Of a stretch of DNA of 64,000 nt, positions 9,722 through 17,897 are shown piece by piece. Origin of the DNA: Flavobacterium sp. N1994 (GTDB lineage: Bacteria > Bacteroidota > Bacteroidia > Flavobacteriales > Flavobacteriaceae); contig NZ_CP109999.1 of NCBI RefSeq assembly GCF_025947145.1, positions 3,224,001-3,288,000 of the forward strand. Direction: 5' to 3'. Position numbers and translations under genes: made by a program. The stretch's first letter is position 1, and every line of letters begins with the position of its first letter. The notes below the pieces were generated by a model that was given only the letters and a program-made list of their open reading frames with translations, was not told the DNA's origin and ran no database searches.

Positions 9722-10040
9722 GTAATTAATTCAGCTCCATACAGTCGAACAAAATTCTCGTGTCACAATTCAACATTCAACATTCAACATAATTCACAAC
9801 CCACAACCCAATTCGTAATTAATTCAGCTCCATACAGTCGAACAAAGTTCTCGTGTCACAATTCAACATTCAACATTCAATATAATTCACAACCCAATTC
9901 GTAATTAATTCAGCTCCATACAGTCGATCAAAATTCTCGTGTCACAATTCAACATTCAACATTCAACATAATTCATAACCTACAACCCAATTCGTAATTA
10001 ATTCAGCTCCATACAGTCAAGCAAAGCTTCACGTCTCGCT
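9722..10040. repeat. Imperfect tandem array of 86-93 bp units
   Basis: Four starts of the word TTCAGCTCCATACAGTC at 9730, 9823, 9909 and 10002 (periods 93, 86 and 93 bp). Each unit carries the CTCCATACAGTC core, a TCTCGTGTCACAATTC box, short CATTCAACATTCAA runs and an ACAACCCA segment. The 86-bp unit lacks one short internal piece. This is the densest cluster of the dispersed repeat first seen at 1297. Confidence 0.85.
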
Positions 10041-10074
10041 CTTTCCTCTTGCTTCTTTCTTCTTTCCTCTTTCC

Positions 10075-10449
10075 TCACAACTCCATACTCCCCTTACTAA
10101 CCCCATAACTACTTTTAACAATCAAAGTCACCTCCTTATCACTAGGAAACTCGACACAGTAGTTCGTTTCTATATACAAATTGGCTTGGTCTACTTTATA
10201 CAAATTCGACCCTTTCCGACTTAGCATCACTTTATAAGTCCTTATTTCAGGTTTCGTAGGCACTAAAATAAGGTCCACCGCTTCTAAGTCGCCCGAGGGA
10301 GTTAGTACTTTAGTATCCCGGTCCTCTGGTTCCACCGCTTTATAAAAGTTGACAATATCACAAGTAGTAGTGCTACCTTTTTTGGAAGTAGTAAACGCAG
10401 TACAGAAGAGTAAAACAACTAGGGGAAATAGGAGGGGATGTTTTTTCAT
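10075..10449 (-). CDS. Hypothetical exported protein
   Basis: A 124-residue protein with an N-terminal hydrophobic signal segment (residues 5-20, LLFPLVVLLFCTAFTTS). A Cys at residue 16 lies inside the hydrophobic core, but no proper lipobox is clear. The mature part is a small beta-rich domain with two Cys (TTCDIV and TNYCVEF) that could form a disulfide. No family is recognised. It lies just downstream of the 215-residue hypothetical gene on the same strand (48-bp gap), so the two may be cotranscribed. Confidence 0.6.
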   Translation of the reverse strand: MKKHPLLFPLVVLLFCTAFTTSKKGSTTTCDIVNFYKAVEPEDRDTKVLTPSGDLEAVDLILVPTKPEIRTYKVMLSRKGSNLYKVDQANLYIETNYCVEFPSDKEVTLIVKSSYGVSKGSMEL

Positions 10450-10497
10450 GATGGATTTTTTAAGATATAATACCAGTGGGAGTCTCCAAAAGTAGCA

Positions 10498-11145
10498 TTA
10501 AATAAGTCGTGTTTTCCCTCTACTATTCACTTTATACAAATAATCAATATGATCTTGAAGCGTTATCAGTTCAAAAAGACCTCGGGTGTCTTCGGGTAAT
10601 GGACAAATTTCAAAGGACTTGATGTGTTTTTTATATGCTATTTCCCCTAGGACATCCACTAGCAACGTATACATGTCTTCGCCTGCCTCCTCATACTCTT
10701 CGGGGCTGATGAAGTCAGGAACATGGAGTTTAATTCTAAGTTGTTTGGTAGCGATATTGTAATCGGCTATGGAGAGGTAGATTTCGCTGATTTTGATTTC
10801 ATAGTCATCAAAAGGATATGGATCATCTTCTCCTTTAAGATAGGGGGTTCTGTCTTCAATGGGTTTGATAAAAGCCTCAGGAACAAAATACTCCAAAGGG
10901 GGCGCCTGTGCTACTATAGCATTTATTTTAGGAAACAGTTTAGGATAGCCCCCTCCTGAGATAATGAAGGTGCCTTTTCCTGTTTCTGGAGAAATCATAA
11001 TTTTAAACCCTATTCGTACGGAAATGGTTTTAAACCTGTTGTACATTTCTTCTATTACGTCAGTATTAATTCCGAGGAGTATCGCATTTTTAACCCCCTC
11101 CTCATTGTCTTGAAACCACTTCCAGAATTTTACGATTTGTCTCAT
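10498..11145 (-). CDS. Hypothetical protein
   Basis: A 215-residue soluble protein. It starts with an amphipathic helix (MRQIVKFWKWFQDNEEG) and continues as an alpha/beta domain with a repeated pattern of charged helices. The start (W-rich helix, 'FWxWFxxNE') resembles small Bacteroidota proteins of unknown function often found near immunity-type or secreted-enzyme genes; that resemblance is from memory and weak. There is no export signal. It sits between the peptidoglycan peptidase gene and a small exported protein on the same strand. Confidence 0.6.
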   Translation of the reverse strand: MRQIVKFWKWFQDNEEGVKNAILLGINTDVIEEMYNRFKTISVRIGFKIMISPETGKGTFIISGGGYPKLFPKINAIVAQAPPLEYFVPEAFIKPIEDRTPYLKGEDDPYPFDDYEIKISEIYLSIADYNIATKQLRIKLHVPDFISPEEYEEAGEDMYTLLVDVLGEIAYKKHIKSFEICPLPEDTRGLFELITLQDHIDYLYKVNSRGKTRLI

Positions 11146-11263
11146 TGGTATGCCTTAGGTTTGACGTTACCCCTTTATTCTTAAAAGAGTATCTATTTCA
11201 AATCTAACAAAAATCTCACAAATAAACAATCGCTACAAATGAGATTTTTAATGTACTAAACGG

Positions 11264-12037
11264 TTACCAAATTTTAGCTATCTCAAAATGCATCCCATCC
11301 TTGCGCGTAAAATGACCACCCCAATAAAAACCATGCTTATGGGCTATCGCGACTAACAAGCGAACACTCCCTTTTTGACCTACTAGTGCAGGAACACTCC
11401 CTAGTGTATTCCAAGGATAATTAATGTCAAACGCCGTTCCAAAGGCATGATTACTCAAAACGGTCCTACTGCCGCGTACAAACCTTGGGTTAAAGGCACC
11501 ATTCCAAGTCAGTATTAGAGAGAGCAGTCTCGCTTTTTCCCAATCCTTCCAAAGTTGCTGTAACTGTCGCGCCCCCTTTTTGTGAAAATACACCGTAGCA
11601 TTCCCTTTCAAAGGAATAAGTTGGGGGATTTCCACTTTAACAATATTGTCCCTAAGCCAATCATTCGTAATGTCAAAATGTTCTGGATTGTTAGGCAAGG
11701 GACTAGCTTTAACCCCTATTTTCCCAAAAAGCGCTTCCCGTTGCGCATTAGATACTAAAGGAGGAAAACTAGGTTTCGGTGGAAAATCAACTCCTGTAGT
11801 ATCGTTACGCTTCTCAGCAACAACCTCAAAGCCTTCTAATACCGCCACGCCAACTGTTAAATTCCCCACCACACCATCCGCCACCAAACCCTGCTTTTTT
11901 TGAAACAGCCGTGTAGCATATTCCGTAGTGGTATCAAAAATACCATTGGCACTACCAAGATAAAATCCCTGTCCGATAAGGAAATATTGCCATTTTTTTA
12001 CAGCAGCCCCACGGCTGCCTAATTCTAATAGTTTCAT
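11264..12037 (-). CDS. Peptidoglycan-binding M15 family peptidase (endolysin-like)
   Basis: A 257-residue protein with two domains: an N-terminal PG_binding_1 domain (residues 1-65, with the classic LxxGSRGAAVKxWQ start and VVGNLT end) and a C-terminal zinc D-Ala-D-Ala carboxypeptidase/L-Ala-D-Glu peptidase domain of the M15 type (about 130-257). Zinc ligands are visible in SNHAFGTAFDINYPW and in DGMHFEI near the C-terminus. It cuts peptide stems of peptidoglycan. It has no signal peptide, like many phage endolysins, so a phage or tailocin origin is possible, but no holin or tail genes lie nearby. Confidence 0.85.
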   Translation of the reverse strand: MKLLELGSRGAAVKKWQYFLIGQGFYLGSANGIFDTTTEYATRLFQKKQGLVADGVVGNLTVGVAVLEGFEVVAEKRNDTTGVDFPPKPSFPPLVSNAQREALFGKIGVKASPLPNNPEHFDITNDWLRDNIVKVEIPQLIPLKGNATVYFHKKGARQLQQLWKDWEKARLLSLILTWNGAFNPRFVRGSRTVLSNHAFGTAFDINYPWNTLGSVPALVGQKGSVRLLVAIAHKHGFYWGGHFTRKDGMHFEIAKIW

Positions 12038-12082
12038 AATACTATTTATTAAAAGTTATAATTGTTCTGATTCTTAAAAGGA

Positions 12083-12321
12083 AACCACCCCGTCATACAC
12101 TGCGTTATGCCACTGTTAAAACCGAATGTCCACTGGACATTTATTCCGTTATCACTCCATACAGTTCGACCTATGGTCTCGGGTCTCCTCTTAATATCAA
12201 ATTTCAAAAGGAGGGGAACTCTATTGCTGTTTTTATGACTTAAGTGCAAAAAAATGAAGGGCGTAAAGCTCCCCTCCTTTGGAAGGAGGGGTGGCATAAC
12301 GTAGTGTATGACGGGGTGGTT
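12083..12321. repeat. MITE-like element A with 31-bp terminal inverted repeats
   Basis: A 239-bp non-coding element. The left end 12083-12113 starts AACCACCCCGTCATACAC and the right end 12291-12321 is its inverse with one mismatch in 31 positions. Inside are AATGTCCACTGGACATT (palindromic), a CTCCATACAG repeat core and an AGGAGGGG inverted pair. Element B at 25808-26040 has the same layout. Shorter relatives are at 49592, 51771, 52032 and 52481. Confidence 0.8.
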
Positions 12322-12343
12322 AGGCTCTTAGCAGGATAGTTGT

Positions 12344-12384
12344 AAAAAAACAAACCCGACAGATCACAACAACCTGTCAGGTTT
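12344..12384 (-). terminator. Terminator hairpin of the DUF6266 gene
   Basis: Stem AAACCCGACAG/CTGTCAGGTTT (12352-12362 and 12374-12384, one G-U pair). On the minus strand it is followed by a U run (A bases at 12344-12350). It lies 17 bp past the stop of the DUF6266 gene. Confidence 0.75.
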
Positions 12385-12400
12385 AATCTTCCCAACACCC

Positions 12401-13042
12401 TTAGCTTACGGTTACCGCTCCCATATACACACTGGTCGCATAGTGTTTCTCATCGGCACTGGCGAAAGTAATCCAACTTTGCACTTCCAGTCCTGCGAAA
12501 TAAGTAGGTAAGGTTAGGGTTGCCGAAGCCGCTGAACGCGTTCCTGCGGTTAACAAGTAAAAATACAAGTTAGACGCTGGCGCATACACCACAACCACCA
12601 ATTGGTCAGTAGCTTTGGCTTCCCCTTGCCCCGAGTTGTCCTCCCAGTTGTACTTTACCCCATTGCTACCCGAGGCAATTACCGTAGGGTTTTGAATCCC
12701 TAGTAAATCCCCTTTGGCGATTTGCACTTTGTCGTATTCCATGACAAAGCTGGGGTCTACATAGGTTACCGCCTCCCTCATGTGGTATGACAAGGCTTGG
12801 TTGATTCGCGTTTTGTCGCCGGCATTGCTGCCAAAGTACTTCCCTAGGATAGGGTTGATAGGCGTTAAAAACTCGTTTACGATTAAGAACTTAGCCCGTT
12901 GCAAGAGTTGTAGCTCTGAGGCTTTTCTACTTCCTTTTTTGGGTAAAGATCTCATGATGTCTTTCCCGCGCCAATTAGCGCCTACTACGGTGCCCACTTT
13001 CCCCGAAAATGGACCCAAAATTCCTTTGTTGTACGTTCCCAT
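12401..13042 (-). CDS. DUF6266 family protein
   Basis: A 213-residue protein that begins with the hallmark of DUF6266, MGTYNKGILGPFSGKVGT, followed by VVGANWRGKDIMRSLPKK. The family is common in Flavobacteriia and often multicopy; its role is unknown, though the small N-terminal domain plus beta-rich C-terminal half suggests a virion or surface structural protein. I chose the ATG at 13042 rather than an in-frame ATG 24 bp upstream because family members start with MGxYxxG. It is followed by a terminator and by element A. Confidence 0.85.
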   Translation of the reverse strand: MGTYNKGILGPFSGKVGTVVGANWRGKDIMRSLPKKGSRKASELQLLQRAKFLIVNEFLTPINPILGKYFGSNAGDKTRINQALSYHMREAVTYVDPSFVMEYDKVQIAKGDLLGIQNPTVIASGSNGVKYNWEDNSGQGEAKATDQLVVVVYAPASNLYFYLLTAGTRSAASATLTLPTYFAGLEVQSWITFASADEKHYATSVYMGAVTVS

Positions 13043-13138
13043 ACTTTTAAAATTTAAATTAAACATTTGTTTCCGATGTGGCCTTCTACCAACACCGTGA
13101 CCCGAAATTACAACAGGGCTTTCAGTAACAAACTACGA

Positions 13139-13173
13139 TGTCCGAAAGTGTCCGAAACTGTCCTGTAATGTCC
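13139..13173. promoter_or_regulatory. Four TGTCC boxes at exact 10-bp spacing
   Basis: TGTCC begins at 13139, 13149, 13159 and 13169, the first two followed by GAAA. A spacing of one helical turn suggests a row of protein-binding half-sites on one face of the DNA. Confidence 0.6.
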
Positions 13174-13199
13174 ATTTGTTCTATCTTTTTAGGGGTTTT

Positions 13200-13229
13200 G
13201 TTCGATACATGTTCGATATTCGTTCGATA
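13200..13229. promoter_or_regulatory. Three GTTCGATA boxes at 11-bp spacing
   Basis: GTTCGATA begins at 13200, 13211 and 13222. Together with the TGTCC array 30 bp to the left, it forms an iteron-like region upstream of the MazG/helicase operon. Confidence 0.6.
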
Positions 13230-13352
13230 GCGTTTGGGCAAAATGGTACATTTACCGAACGAAGACCGAAGGAAACTCGAACAAAGGAAGAGAGTTACTT
13301 TTTTTGTAAGTGTGCTTGATAAGTTAGGGCTAAAAAACACTAAGGATAAGGA

Positions 13353-13383
13353 TTGTGTATGTGTGGGATTTTTGTTAAGTTTG
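13353..13383 (+). promoter_or_regulatory. Promoter of the MazG/helicase operon
   Basis: TTG at 13353-13355, a 20-bp spacer, then TAAGTTTG at 13376-13383. This matches the Bacteroidota housekeeping pattern (TTG, 19-21, TAnnTTTG). The start codon follows 19 bp later. Confidence 0.7.
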
Positions 13384-13402
13384 GGATGATAAATTATTCT
13401 TT

Positions 13403-13741
13403 ATGGAAAAATACAGACAAGTAATAGATGAACTAATAAAGTTTAGAGATGATAGAGATTGGAAGCAGTTTCATGATTCTAAGAATTTAGCATTGGCAAT
13501 TTCTCTTGAAGCAGCTGAATTAAATGAACTTTTCTTGTGGAAAAAAGGAGATGATGTAGAAAATGTAAAGAAAGATCGTTTGAAAGAAGAACTAGCTGAT
13601 ATATTATCTTTTTCTTTTCTTTTGGCAGAAAAACATAACTTGGATGTATTTGATATTGTCTTAGAAAAGATAAAAAGTAATAATGAAAAGTACCCAGTAG
13701 ATAAAGCAAAAGGAACTGCCAGGAAATATAACGAATTATGA
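13403..13741 (+). CDS. MazG-like nucleotide pyrophosphohydrolase
   Basis: A 112-residue all-helical protein of the MazG/dCTP pyrophosphatase (RS21-C6-like) superfamily. It hydrolyses (d)NTPs to monophosphate plus pyrophosphate. The metal-binding pattern is visible: LEAAELNE (EXXXE-type, about residues 35-42) and EELADIL (about 60-66, E...D). The length is typical of the small single-domain type. Its stop codon overlaps the ATG of the next gene (ATGA), so the two are translationally coupled. In this setting a role in nucleotide-based phage defence or alarmone control is likely but inferred. Confidence 0.88.
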   Translation: MEKYRQVIDELIKFRDDRDWKQFHDSKNLALAISLEAAELNELFLWKKGDDVENVKKDRLKEELADILSFSFLLAEKHNLDVFDIVLEKIKSNNEKYPVDKAKGTARKYNEL

Positions 13742-15927
13742 GTCAAGGCGAATTGTTCACAATTAACAAATATGATTTTGATTCAAATTTAGTTAATGAA
13801 TTTAATACAGTCCATTATGTAAAAGATTTATGGCCTGTTGTATATATTTTGAGTGATGGTAATATAAATGAAGCCTATGTTGGAGAAACAACAGATGCCT
13901 ATGCCAGAATGAGTAGCCACTTAAAAAATAATAAAAAAAATAAACTATCTGCAGTTCATTTAATATCCAGTGAAAAATTTAATAAATCGGCAACCTTAGA
14001 TATTGAATCTAATTTGATTAAATATATTTCTGGTGATGGTCAATATAAGTTAATCAATGGAAATATAGGATTAGCTAATCATAATTACTATCAAAAAAAA
14101 GAATATTGGGATATTTTTAAATCCATTTGGGATAGCTTAAGAACAGTTGGAATAGCCAAACATCCTATTGATTATATTGACAATTCTGATTTATTCAAAT
14201 ATTCTCCATACAAAACCTTGACCTCTGAACAAAAAAGTAGTTTACTGGTTATAATGAAAAATCTACTGAATAATACTTATAAAAATATTATTATTGAAGG
14301 TGGAGCTGGGACTGGCAAAACAATACTAGCCATATTTCTTTTTAAATTACTCAATACTACCAATGATGATTTTAATTTCGATGAATTTGGAGATGATGAG
14401 TTCGAATTCATGGAAATTGTTTTTGAGTTAAAAAAGAAATATCCAAACCCTAAAATGGCACTGGTTGTTCCAATGTCATCCTTTAGAAGTACATTAAAGA
14501 AAGTATTTAAAAATATTAAGGGACTTAGTGCCAATATGGTTATTGGACCTGCCGAAATTGTTAATGATACATTTGATATTGTTATTGTTGATGAATCACA
14601 TCGTTTAAGACGCCGAGTTAATTTAGGAGCTTATTTTAGAGCATTTGATGTTGTCTGTGAAAAGTTGAATTTAAATAAACACACTTGCAATGAATTAGAT
14701 TGGATTATGAAACAATCTGAAAGTGCTATCTACTTTTATGATGAAAACCAATCTATAAAACCTTCCGATGTTAAAAAAGAAGATTTTGACAAACTTAAAG
14801 TGAATAGTTTGACCAAAACAGAATATTTAAAATCTCAATTTAGGTCTAGAGGTGGAAATGATTATGTAAATTATATTGATAATCTTTTAAAATGTAATCT
14901 GACTAATTCAAATATTATTTTTAATTCAAAGGAATATGAACTTATTCTTTTTGATTCTATTGAGGACATTGTTAATGAAATAAAATCTAGAGATATAGAA
15001 AATGGTTTATCTAGATTAGTAGCTGGGTATTCATGGCCTTGGATGACCAATAAAAAAGACTCCAAGCAAGATTTTGATATTGAAATTGAAAAGACAAGGC
15101 TAAAATGGAACAGCACCAACATTGATTGGGTTAATTCTGTTAACTCTAGAGAAGAAGTAGGTTGCATTCATACAACACAAGGATATGATTTAAATTATAC
15201 AGGGATAATTTTTGGGAATGAAATTACTTATGACAAAGCAACTAATGAAATTAAAATTCTAAAAGAAAATTATTATGATGTAAATGGTAAACAATCTATT
15301 GTTGACCCGGAAGAGTTAAAAGATTTTATTTTAAACATATACAAAACGATAATGCTTCGGGGTATTCGAGGAACCTATATATACGTTTGTGATAAAGATT
15401 TAAGAGATTATTTTTCTCAATTTATACCAAAATTTAAAACTAAAAAAGGAACTCTTGTTTTAGAGAAAAATGATATTATACCCTATGTAAATAGCATTCC
15501 AATCTATGATTTGAAAGTTGCTGCTGGGAATTTTAGTGAATTACAAACCGTAACTGATTGTGAATGGATTGCTTTACCAAAAAATTATAAACCCTCAAAT
15601 GATTTATTCGCCTGTAAAGTTATTGGTGAATCAATGAATAAGATTATACCTAATGGTTCAATATGTATGTTCAGAAAATATACTGGAGGCTCAAGGGATG
15701 GAAAAATAGTTTTGGTAGAACACACAAGTATTCAAGATCCTGATTTTGGTTCGGGATACAGTGTAAAAGAATATAGAAGCAAAAAAGAAGTTACTCAAGA
15801 CTTATGGAGTCATCAATCTATAACTTTAAAACCTATATCCTATGATTCATCTTTTGAAGATATTATAATTGAAAGTGATGAATTGAGTAGTTTGAAAGTG
15901 ATTGGGGTTTTTGAATGTGTTTGTTAA
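13738..15927 (+). CDS. GIY-YIG / DUF2075-type helicase / S24 peptidase-like fusion
   Basis: A 729-residue protein with three parts. Residues 30-110: GIY-YIG-type nuclease fold (VVYIL, then AYVGETTDAYARMSSH and a later Glu in LDIESNLIKYI). Residues 160-590: superfamily I helicase-like core of the DUF2075 type, with Walker A GGAGTGKT (Lys194), Walker B VDESH (about 285) and a TTQGYDLNY segment matching late helicase motifs. Residues 600-729: S24/LexA-like domain with GESM (Ser632) and a VKEY Lys677 in the positions of the Ser-Lys dyad. It probably senses or acts on damaged or foreign DNA and may self-cleave. It is coupled to the MazG-like gene by a 4-bp overlap. The exact function is unknown. 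Confidence 0.82.
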   Translation: MSQGELFTINKYDFDSNLVNEFNTVHYVKDLWPVVYILSDGNINEAYVGETTDAYARMSSHLKNNKKNKLSAVHLISSEKFNKSATLDIESNLIKYISGDGQYKLINGNIGLANHNYYQKKEYWDIFKSIWDSLRTVGIAKHPIDYIDNSDLFKYSPYKTLTSEQKSSLLVIMKNLLNNTYKNIIIEGGAGTGKTILAIFLFKLLNTTNDDFNFDEFGDDEFEFMEIVFELKKKYPNPKMALVVPMSSFRSTLKKVFKNIKGLSANMVIGPAEIVNDTFDIVIVDESHRLRRRVNLGAYFRAFDVVCEKLNLNKHTCNELDWIMKQSESAIYFYDENQSIKPSDVKKEDFDKLKVNSLTKTEYLKSQFRSRGGNDYVNYIDNLLKCNLTNSNIIFNSKEYELILFDSIEDIVNEIKSRDIENGLSRLVAGYSWPWMTNKKDSKQDFDIEIEKTRLKWNSTNIDWVNSVNSREEVGCIHTTQGYDLNYTGIIFGNEITYDKATNEIKILKENYYDVNGKQSIVDPEELKDFILNIYKTIMLRGIRGTYIYVCDKDLRDYFSQFIPKFKTKKGTLVLEKNDIIPYVNSIPIYDLKVAAGNFSELQTVTDCEWIALPKNYKPSNDLFACKVIGESMNKIIPNGSICMFRKYTGGSRDGKIVLVEHTSIQDPDFGSGYSVKEYRSKKEVTQDLWSHQSITLKPISYDSSFEDIIIESDELSSLKVIGVFECVC

Positions 15928-15961
15928 AGAGATAGTGGCTTAATTAAAAAGGAAATAAAAT

Positions 15962-16228
15962 ATGACTGAAATTCAAATACTTTAATTAGAAAAATATTAT
16001 AAAATTAAACTAATAAAAGTTGATAATAATTTATTTTCTAAATATCAAACAAAGAATGCTTATGTGCTAGATGATGATGATAATATTATTAGTTTAGACT
16101 TATCTTCTAATAACATTAAGAATATTGATTTAATTTCTAAAATAGAAACCCTTAAAAATTTAGATTTAAGTGAAAATTTTATTGATTATTTAAGTCCAAT
16201 AAACAACCCGCTCCGCGAAGTCTCATGA
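15962..16228 (+). pseudogene. Truncated leucine-rich-repeat protein remnant
   Basis: Reading from the ATG at 15962 gives seven residues, then an in-frame TAA at 15983. The frame then stays open to 16228 and encodes two leucine-rich repeats (NIISLDLSSNNIKNIDLI and TLKNLDLSENFIDYL). Homology stops near 16205, where GC-rich repeat-like DNA (CCGCTCCGCGAAG) begins. Both an early stop and a 3' truncation suggest a dead fragment of a longer LRR gene. Alternatively, translation could start downstream, but no good start codon is seen. Confidence 0.7.
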
Positions 16229-16448
16229 CTTTGTGGTAATCTTGAGAAACAAAATTGTTAATTGGATTATTTCATCTTTTCGCTTTGCTCGGGTGAGTTT
16301 GAGAGTTGCTTCACTTGTGTCTTAAAAACATTTTGTGATTGAAAGATTTAGTATTAAATATATCTATACTGTCGATAATCCAAAACAAATTGTTTCTCAG
16401 AGTTTAGCATTACAAATAAAAAATTAAAACTTTTAAAACAATTAAATT

Positions 16449-17231
16449 ATGCATACAAAAATCTTATTAATTATCGCCTTGTCAACGCTATTTACCATAG
16501 GGACTTTTGCGCAAAGTGAAGATGGATATTGGGACCAAGAACGAAAAACCGAAAAAGAAATACCATTAGCAGATCACAAAAGAAAGTGGTTAAGAGCTGA
16601 AATTCCGACTGGTACAACTCAACTTGTTTACAGGGTTTCTTTCCTTGACGAGAATGGACAACTAAGAAGTTCGCTTTCATCAACTATTGGTAGCTTACCT
16701 TCTGTTACTGCTCAAGGATCTTCTGCTATACTCAGTCTACTTAATGTTATAGGAGGTAGTAACAAAGGACAGTATTTCATTTTTACTTCAAAAGAAGATG
16801 CTGATTATTATTGTACAAATAATATTGTACAAAATGCATGTTATGCAAACTCCAATAATATACCTAGTGATAAAAATGTCCTTTATTTAAACAAAAGCGC
16901 ATGCTTATCAGAATCAACTCAATACCTATGGTTTGCTTTTTATAATGCTAATTACATGGATGACCAAAAAGTTGTTTTGGAAGTATTACCTTGGATTGAC
17001 AAAAAAGCCAGTCTCGGTTGGTCTCAGAAAATAAAGAATTTTTTATATGACTATTTAGTCAAATCTATTAAGCAATCAAACGAAAATATTCCAAGCGAAA
17101 CCATAGAGAAAAATGTAAATTGTATTTTGACTAATTTAACCAGTGATTATACTTTTAATCAGTTTCAGTTATTAGCTGAATATGAAAAGAAAAACTATTT
17201 TGATAAATTAGAAAGCATTTGTAATAAATAA
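16449..17231 (+). CDS. Hypothetical secreted protein
   Basis: A 260-residue exported protein with a clean signal peptide (1-21, ending GTFAQ). The mature part has a beta-rich first half (WLRAEIPTGTTQLVYRVSFLD), several Cys that could form disulfides (YYCTNN, NACYAN, SACLSE), and a helical C-terminal third ending near a further Cys pair. No family is recognised. It is an odd neighbour for defence genes: it lies between an LRR remnant and a RAYT transposase, so it may be cargo or an unrelated insertion-site gene. Confidence 0.7.
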   Translation: MHTKILLIIALSTLFTIGTFAQSEDGYWDQERKTEKEIPLADHKRKWLRAEIPTGTTQLVYRVSFLDENGQLRSSLSSTIGSLPSVTAQGSSAILSLLNVIGGSNKGQYFIFTSKEDADYYCTNNIVQNACYANSNNIPSDKNVLYLNKSACLSESTQYLWFAFYNANYMDDQKVVLEVLPWIDKKASLGWSQKIKNFLYDYLVKSIKQSNENIPSETIEKNVNCILTNLTSDYTFNQFQLLAEYEKKNYFDKLESICNK

Positions 17232-17245
17232 ATAAAACATTAGTG

Positions 17246-17275
17246 CCCCGCTCCCGCGCGAATCCTTTCGCGTGG
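17246..17275 (+). repeat. REP-like palindrome, left of RAYT
   Basis: A 30-bp GC-rich sequence whose CGCGCGAA and TTCGCGTG arms pair around TCC(T). It is identical to the copy at 23840-23869 and inverted relative to the copy right of the transposase gene. It stands out sharply from the AT-rich surroundings. Confidence 0.85.
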
Positions 17276-17321
17276 TATATTTAAAATAAATTCCTACTTT
17301 TACTTTATTTGATAAAATTAT

Positions 17322-17888
17322 ATGAGTAGGAATTATAAGTTTCATAATCCTGAAGGATTGTATTTTATAAGCTTTGCTGTAGTTGGTTGGTTAGATGTAT
17401 TTACCCGTAATGAATATAAAGATTTATTTATAGAGAGTCTTACCCATTGTCAACAAAACAAAGGATTAGAAATCCACGCATGGTGCATTATGAGTAGCCA
17501 TGTACATTTAGTTTTTAGAAGTATAGAGGGGCAAAATCCCGAATTATTGATTGGGGATTTAAAAAGGTTTACAAGTAGGTCGATTGTTAAATGTATTCAG
17601 GAAAACCAAAAGGAAAGCAGAAAAGAGTTTTTGTTAGACTATTTTAAAAAAGAAGCGGCAAAAAATTCAAATACTACAAATTTTCAATTTTGGCGACATG
17701 ATAATAAACCAATTGAGTTGTGGAGTAATGAAGTAATTCAACAAAAAATTGATTATATTCACAATAATCCTGTAGAGGAAGGAATTGTGTTTAGACCTGA
17801 AGATTACAAATATAGTAGTGCTCCGGATTATGCAGGTGAAAAAGGATTGTTAGATGGTATTTGTGTTTTTCAGTATTTTAAATTATAG
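17322..17888 (+). CDS. REP-associated tyrosine transposase (RAYT, Y1/IS200-like)
   Basis: A 188-residue HUH nuclease of the Y1 transposase type. The HUH motif is SSHVHLVF (about residues 63-70), with the metal-binding His pair. The catalytic Tyr is expected in DYIHNNPVEEGIV (about 146-158), the family signature of RAYTs. It nicks and joins single-stranded DNA at REP palindromes. The gene lies between two inverted copies of a 30-bp REP-like palindrome, and a third identical copy lies 6 kb downstream. This is a typical domesticated, single-copy RAYT arrangement. There is no second IS200/IS605 gene (tnpB). Confidence 0.92.
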   Translation: MSRNYKFHNPEGLYFISFAVVGWLDVFTRNEYKDLFIESLTHCQQNKGLEIHAWCIMSSHVHLVFRSIEGQNPELLIGDLKRFTSRSIVKCIQENQKESRKEFLLDYFKKEAAKNSNTTNFQFWRHDNKPIELWSNEVIQQKIDYIHNNPVEEGIVFRPEDYKYSSAPDYAGEKGLLDGICVFQYFKL

Positions 17889-17897
17889 TTCATAGAG

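Larger units (their letters stand above)
13043..13402. other. Regulatory intergenic region at the left edge of the defence island
   Basis: A 360-bp divergent region between the minus-strand DUF6266 gene and the plus-strand MazG-like gene. It holds two sets of phased direct repeats and a good promoter for the MazG-like gene, listed separately. No convincing gene is inside. Confidence 0.6.

Noticed and set aside
9722..10040. Possible CRISPR array
   Set aside because: The units are 86-93 bp with internal sequence repeats, no unique spacers and no cas genes in the window.
12049..12297. 82-residue minus-strand frame
   Set aside because: It is a reading of MITE-like element A; element B has no equal frame.
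8855..13042. Integrated prophage
   Set aside because: Only an endolysin-like peptidase and a DUF6266 protein are suggestive; no capsid, terminase, tail or integrase genes were seen.
13139..13229. Plasmid replication origin (iterons)
   Set aside because: No replication initiator gene is near, and the surroundings are chromosomal; an operator region fits better.
13122..13340. 72-residue minus-strand frame in the regulatory region
   Set aside because: Covers the phased repeats and promoter of the MazG operon; low similarity to any protein pattern.
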